Notes under the pieces: model-generated
Told to the model about the DNA's origin: nothing
Databases searched by the model: none
The model's input: the letters and a program-made list of their open reading frames with translations, nothing else
Translations under genes and position numbers: made by a program
Part shown: one piece after another, positions 34,598 through 42,811 of the stretch
How positions within the stretch are numbered: the stretch's first letter is position 1
Layout of the letters: each line of letters opens with the position of its first letter
Source: Halomontanus rarus
GTDB taxonomy: Archaea; Halobacteriota; Halobacteria; Halobacteriales; Natrialbaceae
Direction: 5' to 3'
NCBI RefSeq assembly: GCF_017357405.1
Contig: NZ_CP071597.1
Coordinates: forward strand, 1,488,001 to 1,552,000
Length of the DNA: 64,000 nucleotides

Positions 34598-34993
34598 ATG
34601 AGCGACGACCGCGGCAACGGATCACGAGCGCGAGAACGAGGACAGGAGGGGGACGACAATCACGACGGGATCCAGCGGCCGAGCGACGTCGGATCGACGA
34701 ACGCGCCGCCGGTCGAGGAAAAACCGTACAAGATCATTTTCGAGGCCAACAAGTGCTTCGGCGCGGGCAAGTGCGCTGAAGTCGCCGACAACTGGGAGAT
34801 GGACCTCGAGACCGGACTCGCGAGAGCGCGGTCGTACTTCATCGACGACGACGAGTTAGACGAGAACGTCCGTGCAGCGGAGGTCTGTCCGGCGAAGAAA
34901 GACCAGGGCTGTATTCACGTGGTCGATCGGCGGACCGATCGGGAAATCGCCCCGAATCCCCACGGCGACGGAACCCTGAGCGTCGACTGGTAG
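34598..34993 (+). CDS. Ferredoxin with 3Fe-4S-type cysteine spacing
   Basis: A 131-residue acidic protein; the first 40 residues are a disordered leader. Cysteines are at 53 and 59 in KCFGAGKCAE, at 97 in EVCPAKK and at 105. The C-x2-A-x2-C...CP pattern lacks the middle cysteine of a 4Fe-4S site and is that of single [3Fe-4S] ferredoxins, which often serve P450 or other oxygenase partners. No such partner is next to it. The ATG at 34598 is used because upstream codons hold no start. It probably carries electrons in the cytoplasm. Confidence 0.8.
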   Translation: MSDDRGNGSRARERGQEGDDNHDGIQRPSDVGSTNAPPVEEKPYKIIFEANKCFGAGKCAEVADNWEMDLETGLARARSYFIDDDELDENVRAAEVCPAKKDQGCIHVVDRRTDREIAPNPHGDGTLSVDW

Positions 34994-35128
34994 CGTGTCT
35001 CTCTCGCGGTCACTCTCACGCGGACTCCCTCGAACGTCTCGTCGATGGTCGCAAACGAACCCCCGTGACGACGGTTCCACATCGAAACGCACAACCCGAA
35101 CCGGTGACAACCATCGCGTGCGTTCTGG

Positions 35129-35212
35129 GCGAGGGTAGCCAAGCAGGCCAACGGCGGTGGGCTTAAGACCCGCTCCTGTAGAGGTCCTTGGGTTCAAATC
35201 CCAACCCTCGCA
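35129..35212 (+). tRNA. tRNA-Leu (anticodon TAA)
   Basis: The 84-nt class II tRNA has acceptor arms GCGAGGG and CCCTCGC with discriminator A, anticodon stem GTGGG/CCCGC around loop CTTAAGA with TAA at 35164-35166, a long variable arm and the T loop GGTTCAAATCC. It reads TTA codons (and possibly TTG by wobble), rare in this GC-rich genome. No intron is present. Confidence 0.95.
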
Positions 35213-35280
35213 CTTCCTGATTCGTCTCCCGAGCGTCGCGTTCTATCCCGCAGAGTCGAACTCGACAAGCGACCATCCCG

Positions 35281-35315
35281 AACCGAACTGAACCGAACTC
35301 GAGTTCGGGTTCGGT
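35281..35315. terminator. Inverted repeat between tRNA-Leu and the CARDB gene
   Basis: GAACCGAACTC followed by GAGTTCGGGTTC makes a hairpin with one bulged base, lying just after the stop of the minus-strand CARDB gene at 35323 and 69 nt after tRNA-Leu. It could end transcripts from both sides. Confidence 0.4.
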
Positions 35316-35322
35316 AATTCGA

Positions 35323-37200
35323 TCAGCCCGTCCCCGAGACGCTGACAGTCCGTTCGTCGGCGTCGTCGTCGGAGGCGACCGTCACCGGAAACGAGACGTC
35401 TCGTTCGACGGGATAGGTCTCGTAACCGAGCGTGATCGTCGTCGCCGTTGCGCCGGGCACCGTCACCGATTCACCGTCTACCTGTTCGTCACCGACCACG
35501 AGCACGACGGTCTGAGTCAGATCGACCGATCCGGTGTTCTCGAGTCGGGCGGTCACCCGAAGAAACTCGCCGGCGGCCACGGGTGCGTTCGTCTCGAGGA
35601 TCGCCACGTCGAGCGTCGATTCGCCGGCACCGAGCACCGTGACCACGCGTTCGTCGGCATCGTCGTCAGTCGCGACGGTGACGGGAAATTCGACGTCCTG
35701 CTGGACCGGGTAGGTCTCGTATCCCAACGTGAGTCGTGTCGTCTCATCGGGAGCGAGGGAGACGGATTCGGACGCGACCTGCTCGTCGCCGGCGACCAGC
35801 CGAACGGTCTGTGTCGCCGTCACGGTACCCGTGTTCCGGAGTTCGGCGGTCACCTGAAGAAATTCGCCGGCGGCGACGGGATCGTTGGCGTCGAGGATCG
35901 TCACGTCCAGCGACGAGTCGGCGTCGGCGAGGACGGTGACGGTCCGGTGAGCCGCGTCGTCGTCGGTCGCGACGGTGACGGGAAACTCGACGTCCTGCCG
36001 GACGGGGTACGTCTCGTAGCCTACCGTGAGCTGTATCGTCTCACCGGATGCGACAGTGACGGATTCGGACGCGACCTGCTCGTCGCCGGCCGTGAGGGTG
36101 ACGTCCTGCGTCGCGTCGGTATCGCCCGTGTTCCAGAGTTCGACGGTCACCTCGAGGACCTCGCCCGCCGCGACCGGAGCGTTCGTCTCGAGGATCGAAA
36201 CGTTCAGTGTCGGCTCCCCGACGGCGTCGATCGTCCACAGGTGTTCGGAGGCGACGGCCCCTTGCTCGTCGATCACCCAGGCGATGATCGGACAGCCGTG
36301 GCACGAAAAATCGACCGTCGTCGACGCGGTCGCCGTGGTGCCGTCGACGTCGGTCACGTCGAGGACGACGTCCGCGTGGCCGAGCCACCAGACGACGCGG
36401 TCGAGTTCGACGTCGGTATCGGCGGCGTCGATAGCGATCTCGAGGTCGATGGTTTCGTCCGCTGGGAGCACGAGCGTGCCGGGACTCGGCCGTGCGTCGT
36501 CGACGGTCGGTGCAGTGTTGCCCGCCGAGGAGACGCGGACGGTCCAGTTCGTCGTGTAGTCCTCGGCGACGGCCGCAGTCACCTCGTAGGTCCCTGACGA
36601 CTCGAACGTGTGGTGCCAGTAGTCGGCACCCGTGGTGGCGTAGTACGCGGCGTACCAGGGGCCGAACGATCGCCCGAGGTGCTCGTCGTCGAGCGACCAC
36701 GACGTCTCCCCGCCGTACTCACCGAGGGCGACGGAATCGACCTCGAACATGACCGTCGTCCCCGGTTGGACGGTAATCTCGTCGGCGGGACTCACGTAGT
36801 CGAACGTGGAATCCTCGGTGCCGAACACGCCGACGGTCCGTTCGTCCGACAGCCCGCCGCTCTCGACGGCCACCGGAAATCGAACGTTCCGTTCGACGGG
36901 ATAGGTCTCGTAGCCCAGCGTCACCGTCTCCGTCTCGCCGCCGTCGACTGTCACGGATGCCGTGTCTAACCGATCACCGCCGACGACGAGGGAGACGTCC
37001 CGCGACACCGCCGTCGACCCCGCGTTGTCGAGTCGAGCGATCACCTCGAGGACGTCGCCTGCGTCCACCGGTGCGTTCGTTTCGAGGACCCATAGCGAGA
37101 GGTCGCTGCTCTGTTTGGCCGTCGCCCCGGACTCGGTGCCGGACGACACGAGCACCCCGATCCCCGTTCCGATGCCGAGTAGGTAACGGCGTCGGTGCAT
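35323..37200 (-). CDS. Tat-exported surface protein with four CARDB repeats
   Basis: A 625-residue exported protein. The N-terminus MHRRRYLLGIGTGIGVLVSS is a twin-arginine signal. Four CARDB-type beta-sandwich repeats begin LWVLETNAPVDAGDVLEV, VSILETNAPVAAGEVLEV, VTILDANDPVAAGEFLQV and VAILETNAPVAAGEFLRV and share VTLGYETYPV; a PKD-like domain lies between the first and second (residues about 130-310). Such domains mediate adhesion. No membrane anchor is visible at the C-terminus. The start at 37200 is supported by a TATA box 26-34 nt upstream. The last three repeats are very similar at the DNA level, so they probably arose by recent duplication. Confidence 0.85.
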   Translation of the reverse strand: MHRRRYLLGIGTGIGVLVSSGTESGATAKQSSDLSLWVLETNAPVDAGDVLEVIARLDNAGSTAVSRDVSLVVGGDRLDTASVTVDGGETETVTLGYETYPVERNVRFPVAVESGGLSDERTVGVFGTEDSTFDYVSPADEITVQPGTTVMFEVDSVALGEYGGETSWSLDDEHLGRSFGPWYAAYYATTGADYWHHTFESSGTYEVTAAVAEDYTTNWTVRVSSAGNTAPTVDDARPSPGTLVLPADETIDLEIAIDAADTDVELDRVVWWLGHADVVLDVTDVDGTTATASTTVDFSCHGCPIIAWVIDEQGAVASEHLWTIDAVGEPTLNVSILETNAPVAAGEVLEVTVELWNTGDTDATQDVTLTAGDEQVASESVTVASGETIQLTVGYETYPVRQDVEFPVTVATDDDAAHRTVTVLADADSSLDVTILDANDPVAAGEFLQVTAELRNTGTVTATQTVRLVAGDEQVASESVSLAPDETTRLTLGYETYPVQQDVEFPVTVATDDDADERVVTVLGAGESTLDVAILETNAPVAAGEFLRVTARLENTGSVDLTQTVVLVVGDEQVDGESVTVPGATATTITLGYETYPVERDVSFPVTVASDDDADERTVSVSGTG

Positions 37201-37225
37201 AGGCGTCTCTACGAGTCCAACCACC

Positions 37226-37234
37226 AATATATTA
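37226..37234 (-). promoter_or_regulatory. TATA box of the CARDB gene
   Basis: TAATATATT on the minus strand, 26-34 nt before the ATG at 37200, the expected place for a leaderless transcript. Confidence 0.5.
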
Positions 37235-37409
37235 CCGAGAGGTATGTTCGATATAAAATCGCGTAGAACCGACAGTCCGGACGAGAGATACGTCGTCGCC
37301 GCCGGAGACACGGCCACGAGAGAGAGTTCGAGTGTGCCCACGCGGACGTACCGATTCGTACGCTGAGCCGAGCCACGGTCATTAAGGCCCCCGGCGACAA
37401 CATTCGGAT

Positions 37410-37799
37410 ATGGCATCCGGGCTGCTTTCGGCTGAAACCGCGGATCAGATCGAGACAACCTGTCGTACGGCCATCGGCGACAGTCTCCGCTCGATTATGT
37501 ACTTCACGCGCGACGACTTCGAACAGCTCTACCTTCGAGAGGACCTGGAGCGCGACGCCGATCTCTCGACGTTCATCGGTCACGAGTGGCGCGGCTTCAA
37601 GACCACCCAGACCGCCTACGAGGGCTCGGAACTGGGTGACTACCAGTATACGATCCGCGTCTTCGAAAACGGATTCCTGATCCGCGTGACCTCGGAACGT
37701 GAGGGAATTTTCGTGACAACCGATGGACTCACCATGAAAGACTTCGAAGAGGTCGCGACCGCGATCAGTACCGTTCTCGAGGACCGAAATCGGGACTGA
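37410..37799 (+). CDS. Conserved haloarchaeal protein (DUF7522-like)
   Basis: A 129-residue acidic soluble protein of unknown function, MASGLLSAETADQIETTCRT, with DSLRSIMYFTRDDFEQLYLR, ERDADLSTFIGHEWRGFK and TIRVFENGFLIRVTSE. I recognise the block order from haloarchaeal conserved hypotheticals. It has no membrane span or metal motif. It diverges from the CARDB gene by about 210 bp, and a T-rich hexamer tract follows its stop. Confidence 0.75.
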   Translation: MASGLLSAETADQIETTCRTAIGDSLRSIMYFTRDDFEQLYLREDLERDADLSTFIGHEWRGFKTTQTAYEGSELGDYQYTIRVFENGFLIRVTSEREGIFVTTDGLTMKDFEEVATAISTVLEDRNRD

Positions 37800-37800
37800 G

Positions 37801-37851
37801 TTTGCGTTTCCGTTCTCGTTTTCGTTCCCGCTCCTGTTCTCGTTTCCGTTC
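37801..37851 (+). terminator. T-rich hexamer tract after the DUF7522-like gene
   Basis: Starting right after the TGA at 37797-37799, the plus strand reads CGTTTC, CGTTCT, CGTTTT, CGTTCC units, a clear period-six T-rich tract in terminator position. The following 37852-38390 shows no supported gene. Confidence 0.45.
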
Positions 37852-38390
37852 AGCTCGCACACCGGCCGAACTCGAGTATCAGTAGAAATCTCGAGATCGA
37901 ACTGTGACGTGACGTTCGAACCAACGTATCCTGATCGACGATACAGCAGACGAAAATTACCGTCCGCGCGCGGACTACGTCTCGAAAGACGAATCCGTCT
38001 CAGTATCCGGGACGATCGGATCGGACGTCCGGTCCGCGTTCGGGTCGAAATCGGAGTCCCCATCACGATGACGACGGGGCCCTGCACTCTCGAGAGACGA
38101 GCCGACCGGGAGACCGGATCCCCCGTCCGACGAGATACCGAGGACGCGTGCGAACCGCAACCGCTCTGCGACGTGCTTGTCGGGTGTCATCCTTTCCGGT
38201 GACGGGCGTCGCCCCCGTAGTTATGGACTTCGTTAGCCCACACAACGATCGGTTAGAGCGTGAAACGATCCACCACCGGAGGGCGTTTTCCCGCTGGACC
38301 GCACTCGTTCGAAAGGCGAGTTTCCCATCCGTCCCGAAGGCGGGAGCGCCCTCCGTAACACCCTTCTCCGGGAGCACCCTTTCTCCGGCA

Positions 38391-38951
38391 ATGACAGAGA
38401 CGCCCCCGGAGCCCGTCGAACGGGCGCTCGAGGATCACGACGCGTTCGAACCGGTCGGCACAGATTCGGATACGAGTGACACGCCCTACGAACTCACAAC
38501 GACCGTCTTCGAGACGGCCGTGACGGCCACCGACGCCGACGGGTCGCGAGACGGGACCATCCACGTGACGATCACGGTTCCGACGCTGGACGCGGCCGTC
38601 GCGAACGAACCCGTCGCAGACGTCGTCGAGGACGGCTGGTTCGAGACGTTCGAACGCCGCCTCGAGGACACCTTCGGCGTCACGAACCTGCGAACGCACG
38701 AGGAACCGGTCGTCGAACGCGACGAGCAGGAGGTCCGCGTCCACCTCGAGTACGTCACCTGGGACGCCGACGAGGGCGTCGCCGACGCCAAGACCCTCGT
38801 CGAGTACGTCGAGGGGACCTACGCCCAGGGGATCATCCCGGGATACGAGTATCGCGGCCCCGCCGGCGAGTTACTCGAGAACGCCCAGCAACGCGGGCAA
38901 CGTGCTGCGAACGAAGAAGGAAGTGAGAACGGCAGCGGAGCGCCGTTGTAG
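38391..38951 (+). CDS. Conserved haloarchaeal protein (DUF5813-like)
   Basis: A 186-residue acidic protein, MTETPPEPVERALEDHDAFE, with beta-rich segments YELTTTVFETAVTATDADG and DGTIHVTITVPTLDAAVAN, then WFETFERRLEDTFGV and the tail GIIPGYEYRGPAGELL. I recall this pattern from haloarchaea but know no function. It has no signal or membrane segment. The ATG at 38391 is chosen over a much longer reading that would begin in non-coding sequence at 38148. Confidence 0.7.
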   Translation: MTETPPEPVERALEDHDAFEPVGTDSDTSDTPYELTTTVFETAVTATDADGSRDGTIHVTITVPTLDAAVANEPVADVVEDGWFETFERRLEDTFGVTNLRTHEEPVVERDEQEVRVHLEYVTWDADEGVADAKTLVEYVEGTYAQGIIPGYEYRGPAGELLENAQQRGQRAANEEGSENGSGAPL

Positions 38952-39179
38952 GTTTGTAGGTCCTTCGGCCGGACCGGAATGAACGGTGGCCGGCGAACGG
39001 AGAATTGTACACGGTAAACGATAAGCGGTGAACAGTGAACGGTGAATGGAGATACCGTCGAGTTTCAGTTCGTCGAGACAGTAACGTGGAGGAACGCCAG
39101 TCCGGAAAATCGAGCGCTGTGGTCGCTGTCGAGGAGAACGGGTCTGGATTCGACTCGAAACGAGGCGTACGTGAATCGA

Positions 39180-39410
39180 TCAGTCCATCGCGATGTACGT
39201 CTGGGTGTCCTCGACGCCACGAATGCCCTGAATTTCCGTCGCGGCGATATCCTTGACCGCGGCGGGCGTCTCGACGTCCGCCTTCGCGATGATATCGACG
39301 TCACCCGCGACGATGTGCGCGGAGACGACGCCGTCGATTCCCTCGATGCTGTCCCGTAATCGATCCGCCTCGCCCGTGTTCGCTTTCACCATGACGAATG
39401 CTGTAACCAT
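39180..39410 (-). CDS. Stand-alone RAM (Lrp/AsnC ligand-binding) domain
   Basis: A 76-residue protein, MVTAFVMVKANTGEADRLRD, with the RAM fold pattern (DGVVSAHIVAGDVDIIAKAD, then DTQTYIAMD) and no DNA-binding part. Its ATG overlaps the TGA of the trkA gene by one base (TGATG), so it is translationally coupled to TrkA. Stand-alone RAM proteins form oligomers that bind amino acids or small effectors, so it may add a sensor to TrkA. A close paralogue lies just past trkA at 40216. Confidence 0.88.
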   Translation of the reverse strand: MVTAFVMVKANTGEADRLRDSIEGIDGVVSAHIVAGDVDIIAKADVETPAAVKDIAATEIQGIRGVEDTQTYIAMD

Positions 39411-40111
39411 CAGTTGACACCTCCGTGTCCCGAGTTCGCCGCCGCTCGACTCGCCGTCTCGCCGACCAGAATCTGTCGGACGTCGCTCAACACCTCGAAG
39501 TCGGCCAGAACGGCCAACCGATCTCCCTCCTCGAGGGAGATATCCGGCGTCGGAATCCCGAGTTCGCCGTCTCGCTTGCCGTAGGCGAGGACGGTCGCGT
39601 CGGCGGGCAGTTCCAGTTCGCTGATCGTGTAGCCGTTGACCGGTGCGTCGTCCGTGATCGTGAGTTCGACGACCTGCAGGTGCTGTGCGATGTCGGCGAT
39701 GGCGCGGATCGTCCCGCCGAGCAGGGCGTTTTTCGCGCCCATCGCGCCGAGGCGCTCGGGGTAGATGACCTCGTCGACCTCGTCGGCGTACTTGCGGTAG
39801 ATGTTCTCGCGGTAGTCCTCGTCGATGCGCATGATCGTCCGGCAGCCGTAGTGTTTGGCGATCATACACGCCGCGAAGTTGACGTTCAGATCGCCCGTGA
39901 GCGCGCCGACGCTGTCGGCGTCCCGAACGCCCGCCTGCTCGAGGATTTCCTCGCGCGAGCCGTCACCCTGGACGACCTCGAAGTCCTGACTCCGGGCGCG
40001 GCGTACCTTTCCCTCGTCCCGTTCGATGAGCGTTACCTCGTGGCCTTCTTCGCGCAAGACACGCGCCGTGCGCAGACCGACCCGTCCAGCACCAATGATC
40101 ACGAACCGCAT
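39410..40111 (-). CDS. trkA: TrkA-type potassium uptake regulator
   Basis: A 233-residue protein with an N-terminal RCK domain (MRFVIIGAGRVGLRTARVL, the GxGxxG NAD(H)-binding motif, then D/E at the end of strand 2, VTLIERDEGK) and a C-terminal TrkA-C domain (about 140-225; TISELELPADATVLAYGKRDG). TrkA gates Trk/Ktr K+ channels in response to NAD(H) or ATP. Halophiles keep molar K+ inside, so this is a key system. It is coupled to the RAM gene downstream. No TrkH channel gene is in the window. Confidence 0.9.
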   Translation of the reverse strand: MRFVIIGAGRVGLRTARVLREEGHEVTLIERDEGKVRRARSQDFEVVQGDGSREEILEQAGVRDADSVGALTGDLNVNFAACMIAKHYGCRTIMRIDEDYRENIYRKYADEVDEVIYPERLGAMGAKNALLGGTIRAIADIAQHLQVVELTITDDAPVNGYTISELELPADATVLAYGKRDGELGIPTPDISLEEGDRLAVLADFEVLSDVRQILVGETASRAAANSGHGGVN

Positions 40112-40215
40112 GCTACTGGGTTACACCCGCTCCCGTGAATAAGTTTGCCCCACGCCCGCACCGAAATCGGGCAAAGGCTTTAGTCGTGTGAGGGAGTATC
40201 ACACCTCCGAGACAG

Positions 40216-40446
40216 ATGGTTCACGCGTTCATCATGGTGAAGACCGCAGCCGGACAGTCCGAAGGCCTTCTCTCGGCGATTCGGGACATCGAGCGCGTCG
40301 GCGACGCTCACATCGTCGCCGGAAACTACGACATCATCGCGGAAGTCGACGCCGGCGAAGTCTACGAGGTATTTCAGGCCGTCTCGAACGATATTCAGGG
40401 GCTGGACGGCGTCGTGGATACGAAGACGTACATCGGGTTGAACTGA
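40216..40446 (+). CDS. Second stand-alone RAM domain protein
   Basis: A 76-residue protein, MVHAFIMVKTAAGQSEGLLS, with VGDAHIVAGNYDIIAEVD and VDTKTYIGL, closely alike in length and pattern to the RAM protein at 39180. It is transcribed away from trkA, with 104 bp between starts. The pair looks like a duplication around trkA; the shared promoter region may carry common control sites. Confidence 0.88.
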   Translation: MVHAFIMVKTAAGQSEGLLSAIRDIERVGDAHIVAGNYDIIAEVDAGEVYEVFQAVSNDIQGLDGVVDTKTYIGLN

Positions 40447-40543
40447 CGACCGGACGGACTGGGATCTACCGCCAGAGTACGGGAGAGTGCGCTCGGACGG
40501 CGAGCAGCGGCGGGTGAGCGGTCGCGACGGGACCGGCCCCCCG

Positions 40544-41617
40544 TCACCGCTCGAGGTCTCCCTCCCCCACGTCGCGGTCGCTCGCGAAGTCCTCGAGCCA
40601 CTCCTTCTGTGCCGAAAGCCGCGGCGAGAGATGCTCGTAGACGTGGTCGAACACGTCCTCGAGATTCGGTTCCGGTTCCGCCTCGGCGACCTCGACCGCC
40701 GCCTCGAGTTCGTCCTCGGCGTCCGCGTCGATCTCCGCGACGAGTTCGTCGTCGAGGACGCCCTGATCGCGGAGGTAGGTCTCGAAGCGCTCGAGGGGGT
40801 CCGCGGTCCGCCACCCGGGCAGGTCGGCGCGCTCCTCGCGATAGCGCGAGGGATCGTCGCTGGTGGTGTGGGCACCCTGGCGGTAAGTGAGGCTCTCGAC
40901 GAGGACCGGCGAGCCGCGACGAGCGTCCTCGAGTGCGTCCCCGACGACCTCGCGAACCGCGAGCGGGTCGTTGCCGTCGACCTGCACGCCCTCGAAACCG
41001 TACGCCCGAGCTTTCCCGGCGATCGTCGCGCTCGCGGTCTGCCGGTCCCGTCGCATCGAAATCGCCCAGTCGTTGTTCTCGCAGAAGAAGACGACGGGCG
41101 CGTCGAACACCCCGGCGAAGTTGAGCCCCTCGTGAAAGTCGCCCTCGCTCGTCGCGCCGTCGCCGAAGTAACAGAGGACGGCCGTGGAGTCGTCGTTCGC
41201 GTAGTCGGCGGCCATCCCGAGTCCGGTCGCGTGGGGGAGCTGGGTCGCGATCGGCACCGACTGCGGGAAGACGTTCAGGTCGTGGTCCGACGCGTACTCG
41301 GGGTAGCCGCGACGGAACAGGAGGATATCGCTCATCGGGACCCCGCGAGCGATCTGCATCGCGTTCGAGCGGTAGGTGGGAACGAGCCAGTCGTCGTCGG
41401 CCAGCGCGCGGGCCGCGCCGACCTGCGACGCTTCCTGTCCCTCGAAGGGGGGATAACCGCTCATCCACCCCCGTCGCTGCAGGGCCAGCGCTCGCTCGTC
41501 GAACCGCCGGGTTCGGACCAGATCTCGGTAACACGCGATCGCCTCGTCGATCGTAAACGGAGTCGCCTCGAGATCGCGGGCGGCGTCGGTCGGAGAGTCG
41601 CCGATGACGCGGTGCAT
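40544..41617 (-). CDS. 2-oxoacid dehydrogenase E1 alpha subunit (orphan)
   Basis: A 357-residue thiamine-diphosphate enzyme subunit. The TPP motif runs from GDGATSEGDFHEGLNFA to ENND, and the block GSGPEG-like start is seen as PPFEGQEASQVG and VPTYRSNAMQIARG. The phosphorylation-loop region RQGAHTTSDDPSRYR is present. Its beta subunit, E2 and E3 are not adjacent, so it is an orphan that must pair with subunits elsewhere or serve an unknown 2-oxoacid. The start at 41617 (MHRVIGDSPTDA) is preferred to the longer frame. The Asp/Glu-rich C-terminal stretch is haloarchaeal. Confidence 0.87.
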   Translation of the reverse strand: MHRVIGDSPTDAARDLEATPFTIDEAIACYRDLVRTRRFDERALALQRRGWMSGYPPFEGQEASQVGAARALADDDWLVPTYRSNAMQIARGVPMSDILLFRRGYPEYASDHDLNVFPQSVPIATQLPHATGLGMAADYANDDSTAVLCYFGDGATSEGDFHEGLNFAGVFDAPVVFFCENNDWAISMRRDRQTASATIAGKARAYGFEGVQVDGNDPLAVREVVGDALEDARRGSPVLVESLTYRQGAHTTSDDPSRYREERADLPGWRTADPLERFETYLRDQGVLDDELVAEIDADAEDELEAAVEVAEAEPEPNLEDVFDHVYEHLSPRLSAQKEWLEDFASDRDVGEGDLER

Positions 41618-41699
41618 ACCACATCCATTACCGTCGGCGAAGAAAGTGCTCGCGGTGGTGTTCCGATAGCGAAAAAAGCGTTCGGTCGCTAGAGCCGGT

Positions 41700-42026
41700 A
41701 TGGTGTCGCTCGCCTCGGCCGTCGGATTGCTCCTCATCGTCGGTGTCCACACGCTCTTCGCCGCCGTCGCCACCCGATTCTTCCGCATCCGACTCGAGAC
41801 GCAGTGGGGGGCCGTGATCTACTCGCTGCTCTTGATCCCCGTCGCCCTCGTCGGCTCGACGATCCTCCTGAGTGGCGTGTTGGGGCTGGGAGGCGACCTC
41901 GGCTCGCGCGAGATGGTCCTCACCGTCGTCATCGCCCTGCCGCTGGCGCTGGGGTACACGATCGACGTCTTCTGGATGCCCCATCCCGACGAAATCGAGT
42001 TGCCCGAAACGACCGAGAACCGATAG
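41700..42026 (+). CDS. Three-span haloarchaeal membrane protein
   Basis: A 108-residue hydrophobic protein, MVSLASAVGLLLIVGVHTLF, with three membrane segments and a polar end MPHPDEIELPETTENR. It has no recognised motif. It ends 32 bp from the convergent thymidylate kinase gene. Confidence 0.6.
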   Translation: MVSLASAVGLLLIVGVHTLFAAVATRFFRIRLETQWGAVIYSLLLIPVALVGSTILLSGVLGLGGDLGSREMVLTVVIALPLALGYTIDVFWMPHPDEIELPETTENR

Positions 42027-42058
42027 AAAATGACGCGCGTTCTGCGAATCCGAGGCGA

Positions 42059-42679
42059 CTACGTCCGGTCGGCGACCGTGTCACCGTCGCCGTTCTCGTC
42101 ACCGACGACCTCCGCGAGTACCGTCTCGACGCGCTCGAGGACCGCCTCCGGCGACTGGCTTGCGTCCACCTGGACGAACCGCTCCGGCTCCGCGCGGAGC
42201 AATCGCTTGTAGTTCGATCGAACGGACTCGAGGTACTCGGCGCGCTCGAACTTGTTGGTCGCTCCGGCGCGCGCGGCCGCCGTCTCAGGATCGAGATCGA
42301 GGTAGATAGTGAGATCTGGCTCGATCGTAAACGGTTGGTGGACGCCGCGAACGTACTCCATCGGCCGGTCGATGACTCCCTCGAGCGTCGCCCCCTGGTA
42401 GGCGTACCGAGAGTGGGCGTACCGATCGGAGACGACGAGGTCGCCGCGCTCTATGGCGGGTTCGATCACCCGCGAGAGGTGGTCGGCGTGGTCGGCGGTG
42501 TAGAGGAACAGTTCCGCCAGCGGATCGGCGTCGTCGTCGCCGATCGACCGGTAGACGGCGTCACCGTACCAGGAGTTGGTCGGTTCGCGAGTGAACACGG
42601 CGTCGGAATACACGTCGTGTAAGGCCTCCCAGACCGTCGTCTTCCCGCTTCCGTCGAGTCCTTCGAGCGTGACGAGCAT
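42059..42679 (-). CDS. tmk: dTMP kinase
   Basis: A 206-residue P-loop kinase that makes dTDP from dTMP with ATP. The P-loop is GLDGSGKTT at residues 7-15, the DR(Y/H) motif is [13 protein letters not shown], and a LID-like region follows near [12 protein letters not shown]. The length matches the archaeal enzyme. It stands alone on the minus strand. Confidence 0.95.
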   Translation of the reverse strand: MLVTLEGLDGSGKTTVWEALHDVYSDAVFTREPTNSWYGDAVYRSIGDDDADPLAELFLYTADHADHLSRVIEPAIERGDLVVSDRYAHSRYAYQGATLEGVIDRPMEYVRGVHQPFTIEPDLTIYLDLDPETAAARAGATNKFERAEYLESVRSNYKRLLRAEPERFVQVDASQSPEAVLERVETVLAEVVGDENGDGDTVADRT

Positions 42680-42773
42680 AGCCTCACGTGGCCGCGGTGT
42701 GTACTACAATCTGTCGGGACGGCGGGCGACGGGTTCGGGTATGGCCTGAGGACACCGAACCTACCAATGTAAC

Positions 42774-42791
42774 CGTGTAACTATTTACACG
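42774..42791 (+). promoter_or_regulatory. Palindromic operator over the TATA box of the NDUFA9-like gene
   Basis: CGTGTAA (42774-42780) and TTACACG (42785-42791) are perfect inverted arms with a 4-bp centre CTAT. The CTATTTA core is the TATA box at about 25-31 nt before the ATG at 42812. A dimeric regulator bound here would hide the TATA box, which suggests repression. Confidence 0.55.
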
Positions 42792-42811
42792 TTCAGACGC
42801 ACATTTTACCC

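Noticed and set aside
38148..38390. Longer N-terminus for the DUF5813-like gene
   Set aside because: The added residues are basic and Ser/Pro-rich, unlike the acidic protein that starts at 38391.
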